A stretch of 64,000 nt of DNA from Paenibacillus gallinarum. GTDB lineage: Bacteria > Bacillota > Bacilli > Paenibacillales > Paenibacillaceae. The notes below the pieces were generated by a model that made no database searches, was not told the DNA's origin, and was given only the letters and a program-made list of their open reading frames with translations. The stretch spans positions 1 through 64,000 of the forward strand of contig NZ_JACSQL010000011.1 of NCBI RefSeq assembly GCF_014836635.1, read 5' to 3'. Positions 1 to 8,669 of the stretch are shown piece after piece; positions within the stretch are counted from its first letter, which is position 1, and the number at the start of each line of letters is the position of its first letter. Position numbers and translations under genes: made by a program.

Positions 1-2
1 AA

Positions 3-34
3 AAAAAAAGGGAACCGCAAAGGTCCCCTTTTTT
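3..34. terminator. Bidirectional intrinsic terminator
   Basis: A GGGAACC / GGTCCC stem with a five-base loop lies between an A-run and a T-run, so it can stop transcripts from both sides. On the minus strand it follows the small gene at 122-334. Confidence 0.75.
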
Positions 35-121
35 GTCTATTTAAAAATAGAATAGATGATATCGAGCATGAGCGAGTTATCGTATGAATTGATCATGCTT
101 GCGACTTTCCCCATCTTATTT

Positions 122-334
122 CTAAAATCTCTCTATATACTCGATTACTTCATGCGAGGTTGGAAAAGATTCAGTGTCTAAAAGAACTAGACGATCAAAG
201 ACCTTTACAGTATATTTCGAATCGGTACGATTTACTTCAAAACGTATATCCTCTCCTACTGCATATCCTCCAATGGTAACTTGTTCCCCAGGCAACATAT
301 GTACAATATTAATTTTCCCTGTTGGTGTGAGCAT
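122..334 (-). CDS. Small hypothetical protein (70 aa)
   Basis: I do not recognise this 70-residue protein. The ATG at 334 has a good ribosome binding site (GAAGGGAG, about 7 bases upstream), which is the main argument that it is real. The product is soluble and mixed-charge, with short beta-strand-like stretches (VTIGGYAV, YTVKVFDRLVLL) and no signal peptide or membrane segment. It is the last minus-strand gene before the terminator at the window edge and lies about 70 bp downstream of the adenine methylase gene, so the two could be cotranscribed. Function unknown. Confidence 0.65.
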   Translation of the reverse strand: MLTPTGKINIVHMLPGEQVTIGGYAVGEDIRFEVNRTDSKYTVKVFDRLVLLDTESFPTSHEVIEYIERF

Positions 335-404
335 ATCAAGACTCCCTTCTTGTGAGCTATAATATGATTTCTTCTGCTTACTAATCTCTATACAGTTTTC
401 CTCA

Positions 405-1388
405 TTATACGCTAAAACGTCGATTCAACTCGATTTTAGTAGCATATTTATCATACAGTTCTCGGATGAATGGATGATTATCATAAGTAACAATAAAATC
501 AGCATTCGGGAATTCTTCGTAACAACTGTCTAGTAAATCACACACCTCTATGTGCTGTTCTTCAGTGTAAAAGTGGCGATACAAAGCGTGACCCTTTTCA
601 AAATATGGTGGATCAATCCAGAGTGTGGATTGATTTGACCACATTTGGTCTTCTATGAATTCCAATGCATTTTGATGGTGAATAACAATACGATCACTCA
701 TACTATGAATGTGAGATATTCGCCTACTTAAAGTGTCTGGATTGAAACGAGAGAGTAGATCATTCTTAGTACCGTATCTCCCACCTAAAGGATTTGCCTT
801 GTAAATGCCTGAGTAGGCAAGCCTGTTAACGAGTAGTATCGCCCATGCTGCATCCAACATATCGACACCGCTGTAATCTTCTTTAATTATTTCTCGTTGC
901 CTAAAAAATTCATCGTGAGTCGGCTCACAGTTTTTAATTCTATATATTAGATCTTCAGGATGGTTCTTTATTAAGTAAAATAGCGAATATATACCGAAGT
1001 CAATATCATTTAAAATTAGATTTTTAATTTGCTTAGCGTCTAGCAAGGCAAGTTCAACACTAGCCCCTCCCGCATATACACTGATAAGGGTATCCAGTTG
1101 TTCGGGTCGCATAGATAAGAGCAACTGATCTGCAATTTTGCTTTTTCCACCTGGATATCGTAATGGGGATAGTTGTTTTTTTAATTTAATTTTTGGTTTT
1201 GAAGTGATAGGAGAATCTGCAGACGATGCAGTTTCTAAAAAGAGAAGGAATGACGGACGTTCTTTAGTAGGATCGAAGTATGAAAAGTATTGGCATTCAT
1301 CGCACCAGAACCCCTCAGAATTTTTATCGGGTGGGATATCATTTATACAGTCGTAAGTAGCTTCGCATTTTTGGCAGACCAGGATCAC
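405..1388 (-). CDS. Zinc-ribbon D12-class N6-adenine DNA methyltransferase
   Basis: Predicted Dam/DpnM-type (D12 class) enzyme that methylates adenine in DNA using S-adenosylmethionine. The catalytic domain begins near residue 75 with PLRYPGGKSK (AdoMet-binding motif I) and has the catalytic DPPY motif (WIDPPYFEKG) near residue 250. Ahead of it, residues 5-35 hold four cysteines as two CxxC pairs (CQKC and CDEC), an added zinc ribbon. The start is GTG at 1388, preceded by GAAAGAAGG. No restriction endonuclease gene lies beside it, so it is probably an orphan methylase that modifies plasmid DNA or protects it from host restriction; that role is inference. Target sequence cannot be read from the protein. 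The catalytic motifs are intact. Confidence 0.88.
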   Translation of the reverse strand: MILVCQKCEATYDCINDIPPDKNSEGFWCDECQYFSYFDPTKERPSFLLFLETASSADSPITSKPKIKLKKQLSPLRYPGGKSKIADQLLLSMRPEQLDTLISVYAGGASVELALLDAKQIKNLILNDIDFGIYSLFYLIKNHPEDLIYRIKNCEPTHDEFFRQREIIKEDYSGVDMLDAAWAILLVNRLAYSGIYKANPLGGRYGTKNDLLSRFNPDTLSRRISHIHSMSDRIVIHHQNALEFIEDQMWSNQSTLWIDPPYFEKGHALYRHFYTEEQHIEVCDLLDSCYEEFPNADFIVTYDNHPFIRELYDKYATKIELNRRFSV

Positions 1389-1419
1389 AGTTTAACCTTC
1401 TTTCTTCTATAAAAAAAAT

Positions 1420-1444
1420 GCAGACGCCAATATGGCGTCTGCTT
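1420..1444 (-). terminator. Intrinsic terminator
   Basis: GCAGACGCC / GGCGTCTGC forms a nine-base-pair stem followed on the minus strand by a U-run. It ends the transcript of the DUF4326-SLOG gene and separates it from the methylase gene. Confidence 0.85.
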
Positions 1445-1450
1445 ATGATT

Positions 1451-2323
1451 TTATGCAAAATATACATCTGGATGTACTACATACATGTCTAATTCGATTT
1501 CCTTAGCGTATGCTACGGCGTTGCCAGTTCCGCCGTTCGAACCATTATGTAATGCGAGCAGCATATCGGAATGATTAAGCATCCCTTTATTGCGCAGATC
1601 CATAAATTCCGAGGCTCGTTTTTTTCGAACAGCATCGCGCCTTTTTTTGTCTGAAATTTTATTACATTCTTCTAATGATCCATATATAGTCTTAAAATCG
1701 GCATGGTGAATTTGTTTATGCCAGAATTCTATATCAGTTGATTTAAACCATGCTTCTGCCTGTTCCATCATCGGAATCTCTGCATGAAATAGAACACGGC
1801 CGGGAAAAGCATCTTTCATTGCAAGAATGGCCTTGGACCATATCGTATCACCACCTAATGCCAGACCTGAATGGCCGACTACTTGATCATAAACTTCTAA
1901 ATTACGTCGGATATAGGATTCTAGGTCGTCTTGCATCTCACGATAGCCAGGTACGGATAAATCGTATCCAGCCAATTTGTCCGGTCGATGTCCTGTAAAA
2001 CCAATATGTACGACAGTTTTTACCATAACAGTATCGTCAAGTGCGTCAGCCATTTGGGCCAAGGTATGTCCATGACATACTTTTGGAGCGCAAAAGCAAC
2101 AAAGAACTTTCCCTCTTAGTTCATGTAAATCGGCAAGCAAATGGGGTTGCGTCAGAATCCATTCTCTGTGTTTCTGTACTGCTTCTTCACGCGTAGACAC
2201 TTTAAACTCTGCTGTCGTGTTGTCCATGTGAGAAAAAGGATTTCCCCATTTCGAACCACGGCCGATGTATATGTCGTATGCGTCTCCACTATGTTTGTTT
2301 ACAACGGTCGTTTTTTTGTTCAT
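1451..2323 (-). CDS. DUF4326 - SLOG (YpsA/DUF1273-like) fusion protein
   Basis: A 290-residue two-domain protein. Residues 1-105 resemble DUF4326 (VVNKHSGDAYDIYIGRGSKWGNPF, and the cysteine-rich LCCFCAPKVCHGHTLA). The rest resembles a SLOG/Rossmann nucleotide-binding domain of the YpsA/DUF1273 type (HIGFTGHRPDKL, GHSGLALGGD, and the late NGSNGGTGNAVAYAKE). SLOG domains bind nucleotides or nucleotide-derived ligands; in plasmids and phages the precise role is usually unknown. The start is placed at ATG 2323 rather than the longer reading frame because AAAAGGGTGG lies just upstream. It has its own terminator at 1420-1444. A role in nucleotide-signal sensing or modification is inference only. 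Confidence 0.8.
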   Translation of the reverse strand: MNKKTTVVNKHSGDAYDIYIGRGSKWGNPFSHMDNTTAEFKVSTREEAVQKHREWILTQPHLLADLHELRGKVLCCFCAPKVCHGHTLAQMADALDDTVMVKTVVHIGFTGHRPDKLAGYDLSVPGYREMQDDLESYIRRNLEVYDQVVGHSGLALGGDTIWSKAILAMKDAFPGRVLFHAEIPMMEQAEAWFKSTDIEFWHKQIHHADFKTIYGSLEECNKISDKKRRDAVRKKRASEFMDLRNKGMLNHSDMLLALHNGSNGGTGNAVAYAKEIELDMYVVHPDVYFA

Positions 2324-2528
2324 ATTTTCCACCCTTTTTATTATATTTTGTAGCACACTGTCCATCGTTTATTTTTTCTGTTGCTCAGAGTATGAAAATC
2401 GGAAAAATAAAGTCTTGGTCACGGATCGGGTAGCTTCTTGACTTACCTTATTTATTAGAGGGCAGAACTACTGTACATTCTTTACTATCTATAAAGTATA
2501 GTTATCGGACTCAAAGCAACAAAAAAAA

Positions 2529-2557
2529 AGCATCCAACGATTTTTCGTCGGGTGCTT
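2529..2557 (-). terminator. Intrinsic terminator
   Basis: GCATCCAACGA / TCGTCGGGTGC hairpin with a minus-strand U-run ends the zinc-ribbon gene at 2615-2872. Confidence 0.8.
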
Positions 2558-2614
2558 TTAATATTTAGATCTTCCCTCTTGGAAGCTATACGGTGACTAT
2601 ATTATTTTTACTAT

Positions 2615-2872
2615 TTACTTGTAGTGTCGTGTTCCACAATTAATACAGTTCCATGTACGCTTGTACTCGATGAGCTTATTCTTTTTTCCTCGGATTAGGC
2701 GACCACCGCAAGTCGGACAGATACTCTTTTTGATCTCAGTTTGCCGAAGCGCTTCTTCTTCGGGATCTGAATGTGGACCAATTAAGGGTCCAGGACCAAC
2801 GACACCACCGATATCGTAACTAATAACAAGATTATTTTCACTTAATTCTTTTTCGTTTTTAGATTCGTTCAT
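2615..2872 (-). CDS. Small zinc-ribbon protein (85 aa)
   Basis: An 85-residue protein whose C-terminal half is a zinc ribbon: CPTCGGRL near residue 52 and CINCGTRHYK at the end give the four metal ligands. The N-terminal half is glycine/proline-rich (GGVVGPGPLIGPHSDPEEEA) and acidic, probably flexible. The ATG at 2872 has AAAGGATATTAAA upstream. It is monocistronic, with its own terminator. Zinc ribbons of this kind usually bind nucleic acid or protein; no specific role can be given. Confidence 0.75.
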   Translation of the reverse strand: MNESKNEKELSENNLVISYDIGGVVGPGPLIGPHSDPEEEALRQTEIKKSICPTCGGRLIRGKKNKLIEYKRTWNCINCGTRHYK

Positions 2873-3012
2873 ATTTTAATATCCTTTTTTGGTTTGAAGT
2901 ATAATGAATAATTTTATTTTTTATCGGGCGACGCCATGTTTCTCTAGTATCGTTTTATTTTACCATTTTAACATATTAGAACTCACCGGATCTCAGCTGG
3001 ATTTTCTGCTTT

Positions 3013-3831
3013 TTAGATTGAATGGTTTTCTAATTCTTTGATCATGTCCCGAATTACGGGAGCAGCACGGTGACTATATTTACGAACCAGCATGTCATAT
3101 TCGTTTGAACCACCATATTCATTTTGCTTCCAATCGGCAATATGTTTGGCAGCAATATGTTCTTCTCTTTTGTTTTCAATGGTAAACCGATTGTATCTCA
3201 TTTCAGAACTTTGACGAACTACTTCATGTCTACTTTTTTGATTTCTTATGTATAGTTGCTCTTCAAGAGCGAGTTCTTTTGTTGTAGGGAATAAATTCGG
3301 CTTGATGAATTTAAGACGGTAGTGATCCATTACCGCGATTTCTTTATTTTCACTATAATCGATTGTTCTCCAAATCATCTTAATTAGAGTTCGGTTTATG
3401 TCATATTTACTGATTAACATCGTGTTATTGTAATACGCCATATGATCGTTAATTCTTCGAAACGCCATCAAGGTACAAAAACCATATGACAGAAAAAGTA
3501 ACTGAGCACCACCTGCAGTTGTTGTTAGTGAGCTGTTCTCATTAAGTACAATATTGTTCATGAAGCTCAAAAAGAGCAGAACAGCATGAATACCGAATGC
3601 TGGTATATTGAAAAGTAGAATATTTTTAATATAGACCCAAGCAATGAAGCCTGGCTTTATTGTAAAATAAATGTCGTTTTTGAAAATGCCTTTTTTGAAA
3701 TGCTCTGTAAATGGTTCATGAACATGCCGATCGAAGTTTCCATTTCTAGGTATCGATACCTTGCGATGATTTAGATGTTCTCTACGCAGGGTATTTTCTT
3801 TTTTCAGATTCTTTATAGTTCTTGAATTCAT
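3013..3831 (-). CDS. Hypothetical two-helix membrane protein
   Basis: A 272-residue basic protein with two predicted transmembrane segments, about residues 68-90 (AWVYIKNILLFNIPAFGIHAVLLFL) and 104-125 (GGAQLLFLSYGFCTLM). A charged N-terminal stretch and a long charged C-terminal tail flank them; the tail is rich in E, K and R and probably helical. The start is ATG 3831, since AGAGAGGTG is correctly spaced for it and overlaps the GTG at 3840. No family recognised. It is the last gene before the long gene-free region. Confidence 0.65.
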   Translation of the reverse strand: MNSRTIKNLKKENTLRREHLNHRKVSIPRNGNFDRHVHEPFTEHFKKGIFKNDIYFTIKPGFIAWVYIKNILLFNIPAFGIHAVLLFLSFMNNIVLNENSSLTTTAGGAQLLFLSYGFCTLMAFRRINDHMAYYNNTMLISKYDINRTLIKMIWRTIDYSENKEIAVMDHYRLKFIKPNLFPTTKELALEEQLYIRNQKSRHEVVRQSSEMRYNRFTIENKREEHIAAKHIADWKQNEYGGSNEYDMLVRKYSHRAAPVIRDMIKELENHSI

Positions 3832-4700
3832 GATATTCACCTCTCTACGTTATATTGGTTATTTCAATCTTTTTATATTGTTTGCTCTAATTATGTAAAT
3901 TGATTTTTTAATCTAAACTCACTCTTTGTACCGGACATGACGACACCAGGTGATAGCAACACATTTTATAAGTTCTCAAGTGTCTGGGCATGTCGCAATG
4001 TAGCACCACAAAATAATAGATAAGATTGGGTTTTTCATCCATCAGTGTATCATATCTTGTTACTTCTAGTGCTTATTGATTACGTTCATAAACAAAATGT
4101 AAGCGCTTAACATATGAATTCAATAGAAGATTAGAATTTAGCTTAATACAATTTAATATGGATTTTTGTGATTTTTCTCATTTTAAGTTAACTGAACTTG
4201 CAATGAGCTGGACAATAGCCATAGCTTTTGAACGAATTGCTGATGAATTTTAAGATTAGTTGGAGGCAATATCTGAACATTTTCTTATTGGTATAAGTAA
4301 AGTCTTTTATGATTAAATGTTTCGTCTCAAAGATCGATCTGGATAGATTATTTCTGATGCAGCTCTTTTTATATTTAGGAGTAACATTCTAGTAAAAGAG
4401 CCTATAAAATATTTGCACATTTTAACATATGAATATTAAGACTATCTATTAATAACCATGAATTGATTCCTAAAAAAAATATAACCTTTAGGTATAGTTA
4501 AAATGTCGTCTTGTGCAACGAATTTCTTCTTTCTTCGATGCAGTATTTAAAACAAATAATACGGCTGCTACTTTCGTCTTTTCGTCATGCTTTGTGATTT
4601 TCATGATCTTAGAAAAGTATTTATTTTCAGTATACATTTATGAATTTGTCATCGTGATCGTTAGGAAAGTTATCTTATAATACGCTTTTGAATTACGAAA
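3832..4700. other. Gene-free AT-rich stretch
   Basis: No reading frame with a ribosome binding site and no clear terminator is visible on either strand. The sequence is AT-rich and frame-broken throughout. It leads into the first tandem array. Confidence 0.6.
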
Positions 4701-4703
4701 AAA

Positions 4704-5224
4704 TTTTGGCAAGGGGGCATGTCTCCCGTAGCCAAATTTGGTCGACAACGCATGTCGTTGGCGACTGGTTTTTCAGATCATTTTTCATATGCTTGGCAGC
4801 TGATTATCTGATTAAAAAGGTTGCTGTGTTTAACGCTAATTATATAGTTCTTTATTGGCAACGCATGTCGTTGACAAGAGGTACTTCAGTTCGATGTCTT
4901 TCGTTTTTAGTTCTAAAAGGAATGGCGTTTTTATACACCGTTCATTTACTTTTGGTTGGCAACGCACGTCGTTGACGACTGGTAATCCAGATCGGTGTGG
5001 ATGTATATTGAGCCATTTTGATTTTATAGGGGTGCCATCTTGTATACCGGATATTTACTTTTAGTTGGCAACGCATGTCGTTGACGACTGGTATTTCAGA
5101 CCGGTATATACTTACCCTACGGCACCCATTTTTGTTTTATAAGGATGTCAAATTTCTAATGGATTTTTTCCCTTTTAGTTGGCAACGCATGTCGTTGACG
5201 ACCGGTATTTCAGATTGGTGTATG
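4704..5224. repeat. Tandem array of about 110-bp units with a conserved palindrome
   Basis: Five units carry CAACGCATGTCGTTG (or CAACGCACGTCGTTG), starting at 4746, 4859, 4960, 5069 and 5183, a spacing of 101-114 bp. The conserved block extends through about 45 bases: TTGGC, then the palindrome, then GACGACTGGTATTTCAGAT, then a GGTGTAT-like end. A divergent sixth copy at 4706-4739 has GGGGG and CTCCC arms around the same CATGT centre. Two hairpins overlap and exclude each other: CAACG/CGTTG and GTCG/CGAC. The array holds no gene. It could be a centromere-like site, a protein-binding array or a set of small structured RNAs; the sequence does not decide. Confidence 0.85.
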
Positions 5225-5235
5225 TACAAAGGTTT

Positions 5236-5525
5236 ATTCGCGCTCTGCTAATCAAACGTACACGTTTGATCAGCTTTGCCGAAGGCAACTGGCGCGGTTG
5301 AACTACTTCTTGTTTTTACGGAACGAAAGAGAAAAACCATGTGTTTTGAGCGATAGTGCAGTGTTGATTTTCAAACGGTAGAAGCGCCCGAATAGGAAGC
5401 TTCGAATGAGCACCCCGAAGGGGCAAGGAGCGAGATGCATGGCATCGAAACGACGCAGTGGGAAACACGGTCGGCTATGCCGACTGACATGAAGCGCAGC
5501 GGAATGTCATACGTGTTTCTTATGC
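5236..5525. other. GC-rich, hairpin-dense non-coding element
   Basis: In 290 bases there is a run of clear inverted repeats: ATCAAACGT/ACGTTTGAT at 5250-5269 (near-perfect to 13 bases per arm), TTGCC/GGCAA at 5276-5287, CCCC/GGGG near 5413-5423, GATGC/GCATC near 5434-5446, GTCGGC/GCCGAC at 5469-5483, TGACAT/ATGTCA around GAAGCGCAGCGGA, and an outer AAACACG/CGTGTTT pair at 5463-5518 that encloses the last two. This nested layout resembles a folded RNA or a single-strand origin. No open frame with a ribosome binding site is present. Confidence 0.6.
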
Positions 5526-5884
5526 TCTTTACTCTAGTGCATTCCGATTCAACGTTATATAGTGTGCGTTGTCGATAAATTTAGGCGTGGCAAGCGTTCG
5601 AAGTGATTTGTGCGAGAACCGAAGTAAAATACGCCGCGTATTCCGTATGGCAAAAACGGCGTTATTATGGGATTCGTGAAAATTGTCGCGAATTGCACGA
5701 TGTGTCACGGCGTATGACAACATTGCTGTAACGTGCAGATATTTCCGGGCGTTTTTCAGCCCGGTATTTCCGACCCGGTCGCTTGCGACTGACGCTTTTC
5801 CGGGACGGTGTTTTCGGGGTAGCAATCACGCCGGTTTTTTTGCACGCTGCTGATCGGAGTTGTCAGAAAATTTGTACTAGGGTA
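5526..5884. other. GC-rich non-coding stretch with scattered short hairpins
   Basis: Contains inverted repeats such as CCGGGC/GCCCGG around 5747-5763 and GTCGCTTGCGAC near 5779. The long minus-strand frame here (5529-5825) has no ribosome binding site and an implausible composition, so I do not call a gene. Confidence 0.5.
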
Positions 5885-6745
5885 CGTTGTTCGGACCGGT
5901 CTTGCGTAGCGTGAGCGGAGCGTTGATCTAGCCGCTTTAGGTTTACCAGACAGTCAATCCATCGAGAAGATCGGGCGCGAGAATTAGGGGGGTTATTCCT
6001 TCAAAAAATATGTTTTGTGCGTACAAAGTACGCGGTGAAGAAAAGTTGGTTCCGCACGGTTTTAGAGAGGGATTCTTCGGAATGGATTGTGGGGGTAGGA
6101 ACGACATGATTTTAGGAGTGACGAGGGGCCCGTACAATCCATTCCGGTTTGTTGTTCGGACCAGATCTTTCTGTTGTTCAATTTAAATCGGTCCATTCTG
6201 TTGTCATAAAAGTCCGTCAATTTGATGTTAGATTGACGGTTCCAAGAAATTCATCTTCGGGATGGATTGTGGGGGTAGGAACGACATGGTTTTGGAGTGA
6301 CGAGGGGCCCGCTCAATTCAGGACGGCTTATCGATCGAACCAGGTTTTATATTTACTTTTCTGTTCTTTCTGGTGCCAATTAAATTGGTCCATTCTGTTG
6401 TCAAAAAATCCCGTCAATCTAGTGAGATTGGCGGTTCAGGAAATTCTTTTTAGGAATGGATTGTGGGGGTAGGAACGACACGGTTTTAGAGTGACGAGGG
6501 GACCGCTCAATTCAAGACGGTTTATTGATCGAACCAAGGTTTTATATCTGCTTTTCAGTTCTTTCTGGTATCAATCAAATTGGTCCATTCTGTTGTCAAA
6601 AAATCCCGTCAATCTAGTGAGATTGACGGTTCAGGAAATTCTCCTTAGGAGTGGATTGTGGGGGTAGGAACGATACGGTTTTAGAGTGACGAGGGGACCA
6701 CGCAGTTCAGGCTGAGTTGTTGATCGAATACGAAGTTTCAAGCCT
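5885..6745. repeat. Tandem array of 180-195-bp units
   Basis: The block GGATTGTGGGGGTAGGAACG recurs with its G-run at 6091, 6271, 6465 and 6660 (periods 180, 194 and 195). Each copy is followed by a GAGTGACGAGGGG block and a GATCGAACCAGG-like block. Units also carry a strong hairpin, CCGTCAATCT/AGATTGACGG (best copies near 6411-6437 and 6606-6630; a variant near 6211-6240), flanked by CCATTC and GAATGG that can pair around it. Further sequence back to 5885 (TTGTTCGGACCGGTC) looks like a degenerate leading unit. No coding potential. Confidence 0.85.
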
Positions 6746-7485
6746 TATTATTTAAGATAATTCGTTAGTTTTACTTCATCTGATTGTTTGTATTTTTTGC
6801 TATATGATAATTAAAAACGAAATGTCCTATGTAAAGCCCTTTTTAAACTGATCTAATAGCCTTGGTTTGGCTCCCAGCTGCTCATTTTTCACCTAGTTTT
6901 GTCGAGTATGGGCCGTTTTACAGATGTATTGAAGGAATTTAAGCTATATATTCGACTATTTAGAAGTCATTGTGTCGCATTTTACATTAATTTATGGATC
7001 TTAAAAAATATGATATTTTATACTCATTTAATAAAGCATATAATTACTAATTTATTATCGTTATTTTCAATATGGCATACTATAATTAAAATTTTATTCA
7101 TTTAATACGCTAAATATTAATCATTTATTACCTTAAAATAAATATATATTATACACTATAGTAATTGAATCGTTAAAATCATAGATTTTCGCCTTTTACA
7201 TACAATATACAGCATAATATGTGTAATAATTACGCATTTGATGTAATTAATCGTCATATAATTAAAAAATACGAAATAATTTATCAAATAAATATGAATA
7301 TAATTCTACATTATTTTTCATATGTAATGTAAAATTCATAACTGTTTTGATAAATGTTAAGAGTGTCTCACACCACTATACATATTTTTCGTATAAATTA
7401 ACTATCCAAACTAGTGAGCGATTCTACATCTACAAATTTCTCTTCTGTTGCTTCGATATACCTGCTTCTTCTCTGTTGTAAAAAA
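6746..7485. other. Gene-free, very AT-rich stretch
   Basis: Extremely AT-rich sequence without a credible ribosome binding site. The plus-strand frame at 6899-7105 is a low-complexity hydrophobic product of AT-rich DNA and is not called. AT-rich DNA beside repeats fits an origin or centromere, but nothing specific is seen. Confidence 0.5.
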
Positions 7486-7487
7486 AG

Positions 7488-7513
7488 AAACCCTCGCCAC
7501 TGGGGCGAGGGTT
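7488..7513 (-). terminator. Intrinsic terminator
   Basis: ACCCTCGCC / GGCGAGGGT stem with a minus-strand U-run. It closes the small-gene block at 7606-8915 against the gene-free region. Confidence 0.85.
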
Positions 7514-7605
7514 AATAAATGTTATGGAATTTTGTGAGGGGTCATAATAGTTTAAAATCTTCATTGGAATACTCAAACATTCCTGTTTAAGCATCCTAGC
7601 AGTTT

Positions 7606-7989
7606 TCAAACCGCTTTTTTATTGTTTGCATATTCTGATTTGATTTCTTTATTACATGATTTACATTGCAAAGATTCACCTTCCAAATGAACCATTACTC
7701 CTGTTATTTCCTCTTTGCTTTTGTTGGCACAATCAGTACAATATGTATCTTTAGATTGATCATGAAATATATATTGATGACCTCCAACCAATGAACGATA
7801 TGGAAAGTTGCCTTTATTATCTTCTAATAATAATGCAATTAAGATTGGTAATTGCTTGTAGAATTCTCCATGACATGTTGGACAACCGCCACTAAACTTA
7901 CTGATTCCGTTTATTTCTTCGATGCCTGCTGCTGACCATTCGTTTTCACTTGATATTTCTTTGCATGCTAAACAGATAACTTTTTTCAT
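7606..7989 (-). CDS. Protein with several CxxC zinc motifs (127 aa)
   Basis: Four CxxC pairs are visible: CLAC near residue 5, CPTC near 36, CTDC near 83 and CKSC near 109, enough for two zinc sites. There is no membrane segment. The start is ATG 7989, because AAAAGGATG precedes it; the upstream in-frame ATG at 8028 has no such site and would overlap the next gene. It sits 13 bp downstream of the 8003-8665 gene, so the two are probably cotranscribed. Likely a nucleic-acid or protein-binding factor; function unknown. Confidence 0.72.
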   Translation of the reverse strand: MKKVICLACKEISSENEWSAAGIEEINGISKFSGGCPTCHGEFYKQLPILIALLLEDNKGNFPYRSLVGGHQYIFHDQSKDTYCTDCANKSKEEITGVMVHLEGESLQCKSCNKEIKSEYANNKKAV

Positions 7990-8002
7990 GGTAATCATCC
8001 TT

Positions 8003-8665
8003 TTATTTTTTATTTGGTAGGTTTTCATGAGGAATGATGCTGAACAGCTTAGGTTCTTTATATATATTAGGGCTCAGTTTAGTAAGCCTGGAGATCAGTT
8101 TTTCGCAAGCATCTTTAGTTCCACTCCAGTTCGAGTGTGTTTCATCTCCGTAGTAAAGGTGATGCCTTACTGGCTCTTCGTCCTTTTTCCAGTCTGTATG
8201 AGAGAAGGTATGGCATCCCCAAATATCATCCCAAATTACAACGTGTACATCTTCTGGATCGTAGCTTAAGAGTTCGGTGTAATCCCTAACATTCTTAAAT
8301 ACTGCTTTCAATGATTCAAATTCTTCTACGTCTTTATCAGTTGGATAATCGTGAATGTTGTACTGGATTTTCTCAACGCCGTCCCACTTGTAAGCATAGG
8401 GACTTACGTAGTAACGCTTAACATTCTTACTCTCGTCGGTATACTTATATCTCCATCTGTCATTCTTTACATAGGCGGTGATACCATATTTCATAAGCTT
8501 TATTGCGTTTTCTTCCATTGGGAGGCCTAGACATGACATTGCTAGCTGGCCATCTACGTATAGATCACCTTCATAGTTACTATTCATTTTAATCGCGACG
8601 AGTATGTCATTTGTTTTTAGGGTAACTCGACTCTCGTAGTTTCTTTCCATCTCAAATTTTGGCAT
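8003..8665 (-). CDS. Hypothetical protein (220 aa)
   Basis: A soluble, acidic, aromatic-rich protein with no family I can name. Notable stretches are the tryptophan-rich middle (VVIWDDIWGCHTFSHTDWKKD) and a tyrosine-rich region (KYTDESKNVKRYYVSPYAYKWDG). The start is taken at ATG 8665, preceded by GGGAGGG, so the gene begins 4 bp after the stop of the LPD28-like gene and forms an operon with it. The longer frame to 8710 would overlap that gene. Confidence 0.68.
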   Translation of the reverse strand: MPKFEMERNYESRVTLKTNDILVAIKMNSNYEGDLYVDGQLAMSCLGLPMEENAIKLMKYGITAYVKNDRWRYKYTDESKNVKRYYVSPYAYKWDGVEKIQYNIHDYPTDKDVEEFESLKAVFKNVRDYTELLSYDPEDVHVVIWDDIWGCHTFSHTDWKKDEEPVRHHLYYGDETHSNWSGTKDACEKLISRLTKLSPNIYKEPKLFSIIPHENLPNKK

Positions 8666-8669
8666 TTTT

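Noticed and set aside
4688..5064. Plus-strand frames across the 110-bp repeats
   Set aside because: They lack ribosome binding sites and arise from the repeated sequence; the repeats continue unchanged after the stops.
4704..5224. Possible CRISPR array
   Set aside because: Units are spaced 101-114 bp, the spacers between them resemble one another, and no cas gene is present.
5529..6472. Frames at 5529-5825, 5943-6137 and 6149-6472
   Set aside because: They run through hairpins and tandem repeats with no start signals and implausible composition.
6899..7105. Plus-strand 68-residue hydrophobic frame
   Set aside because: A product of AT-rich DNA without a ribosome binding site.
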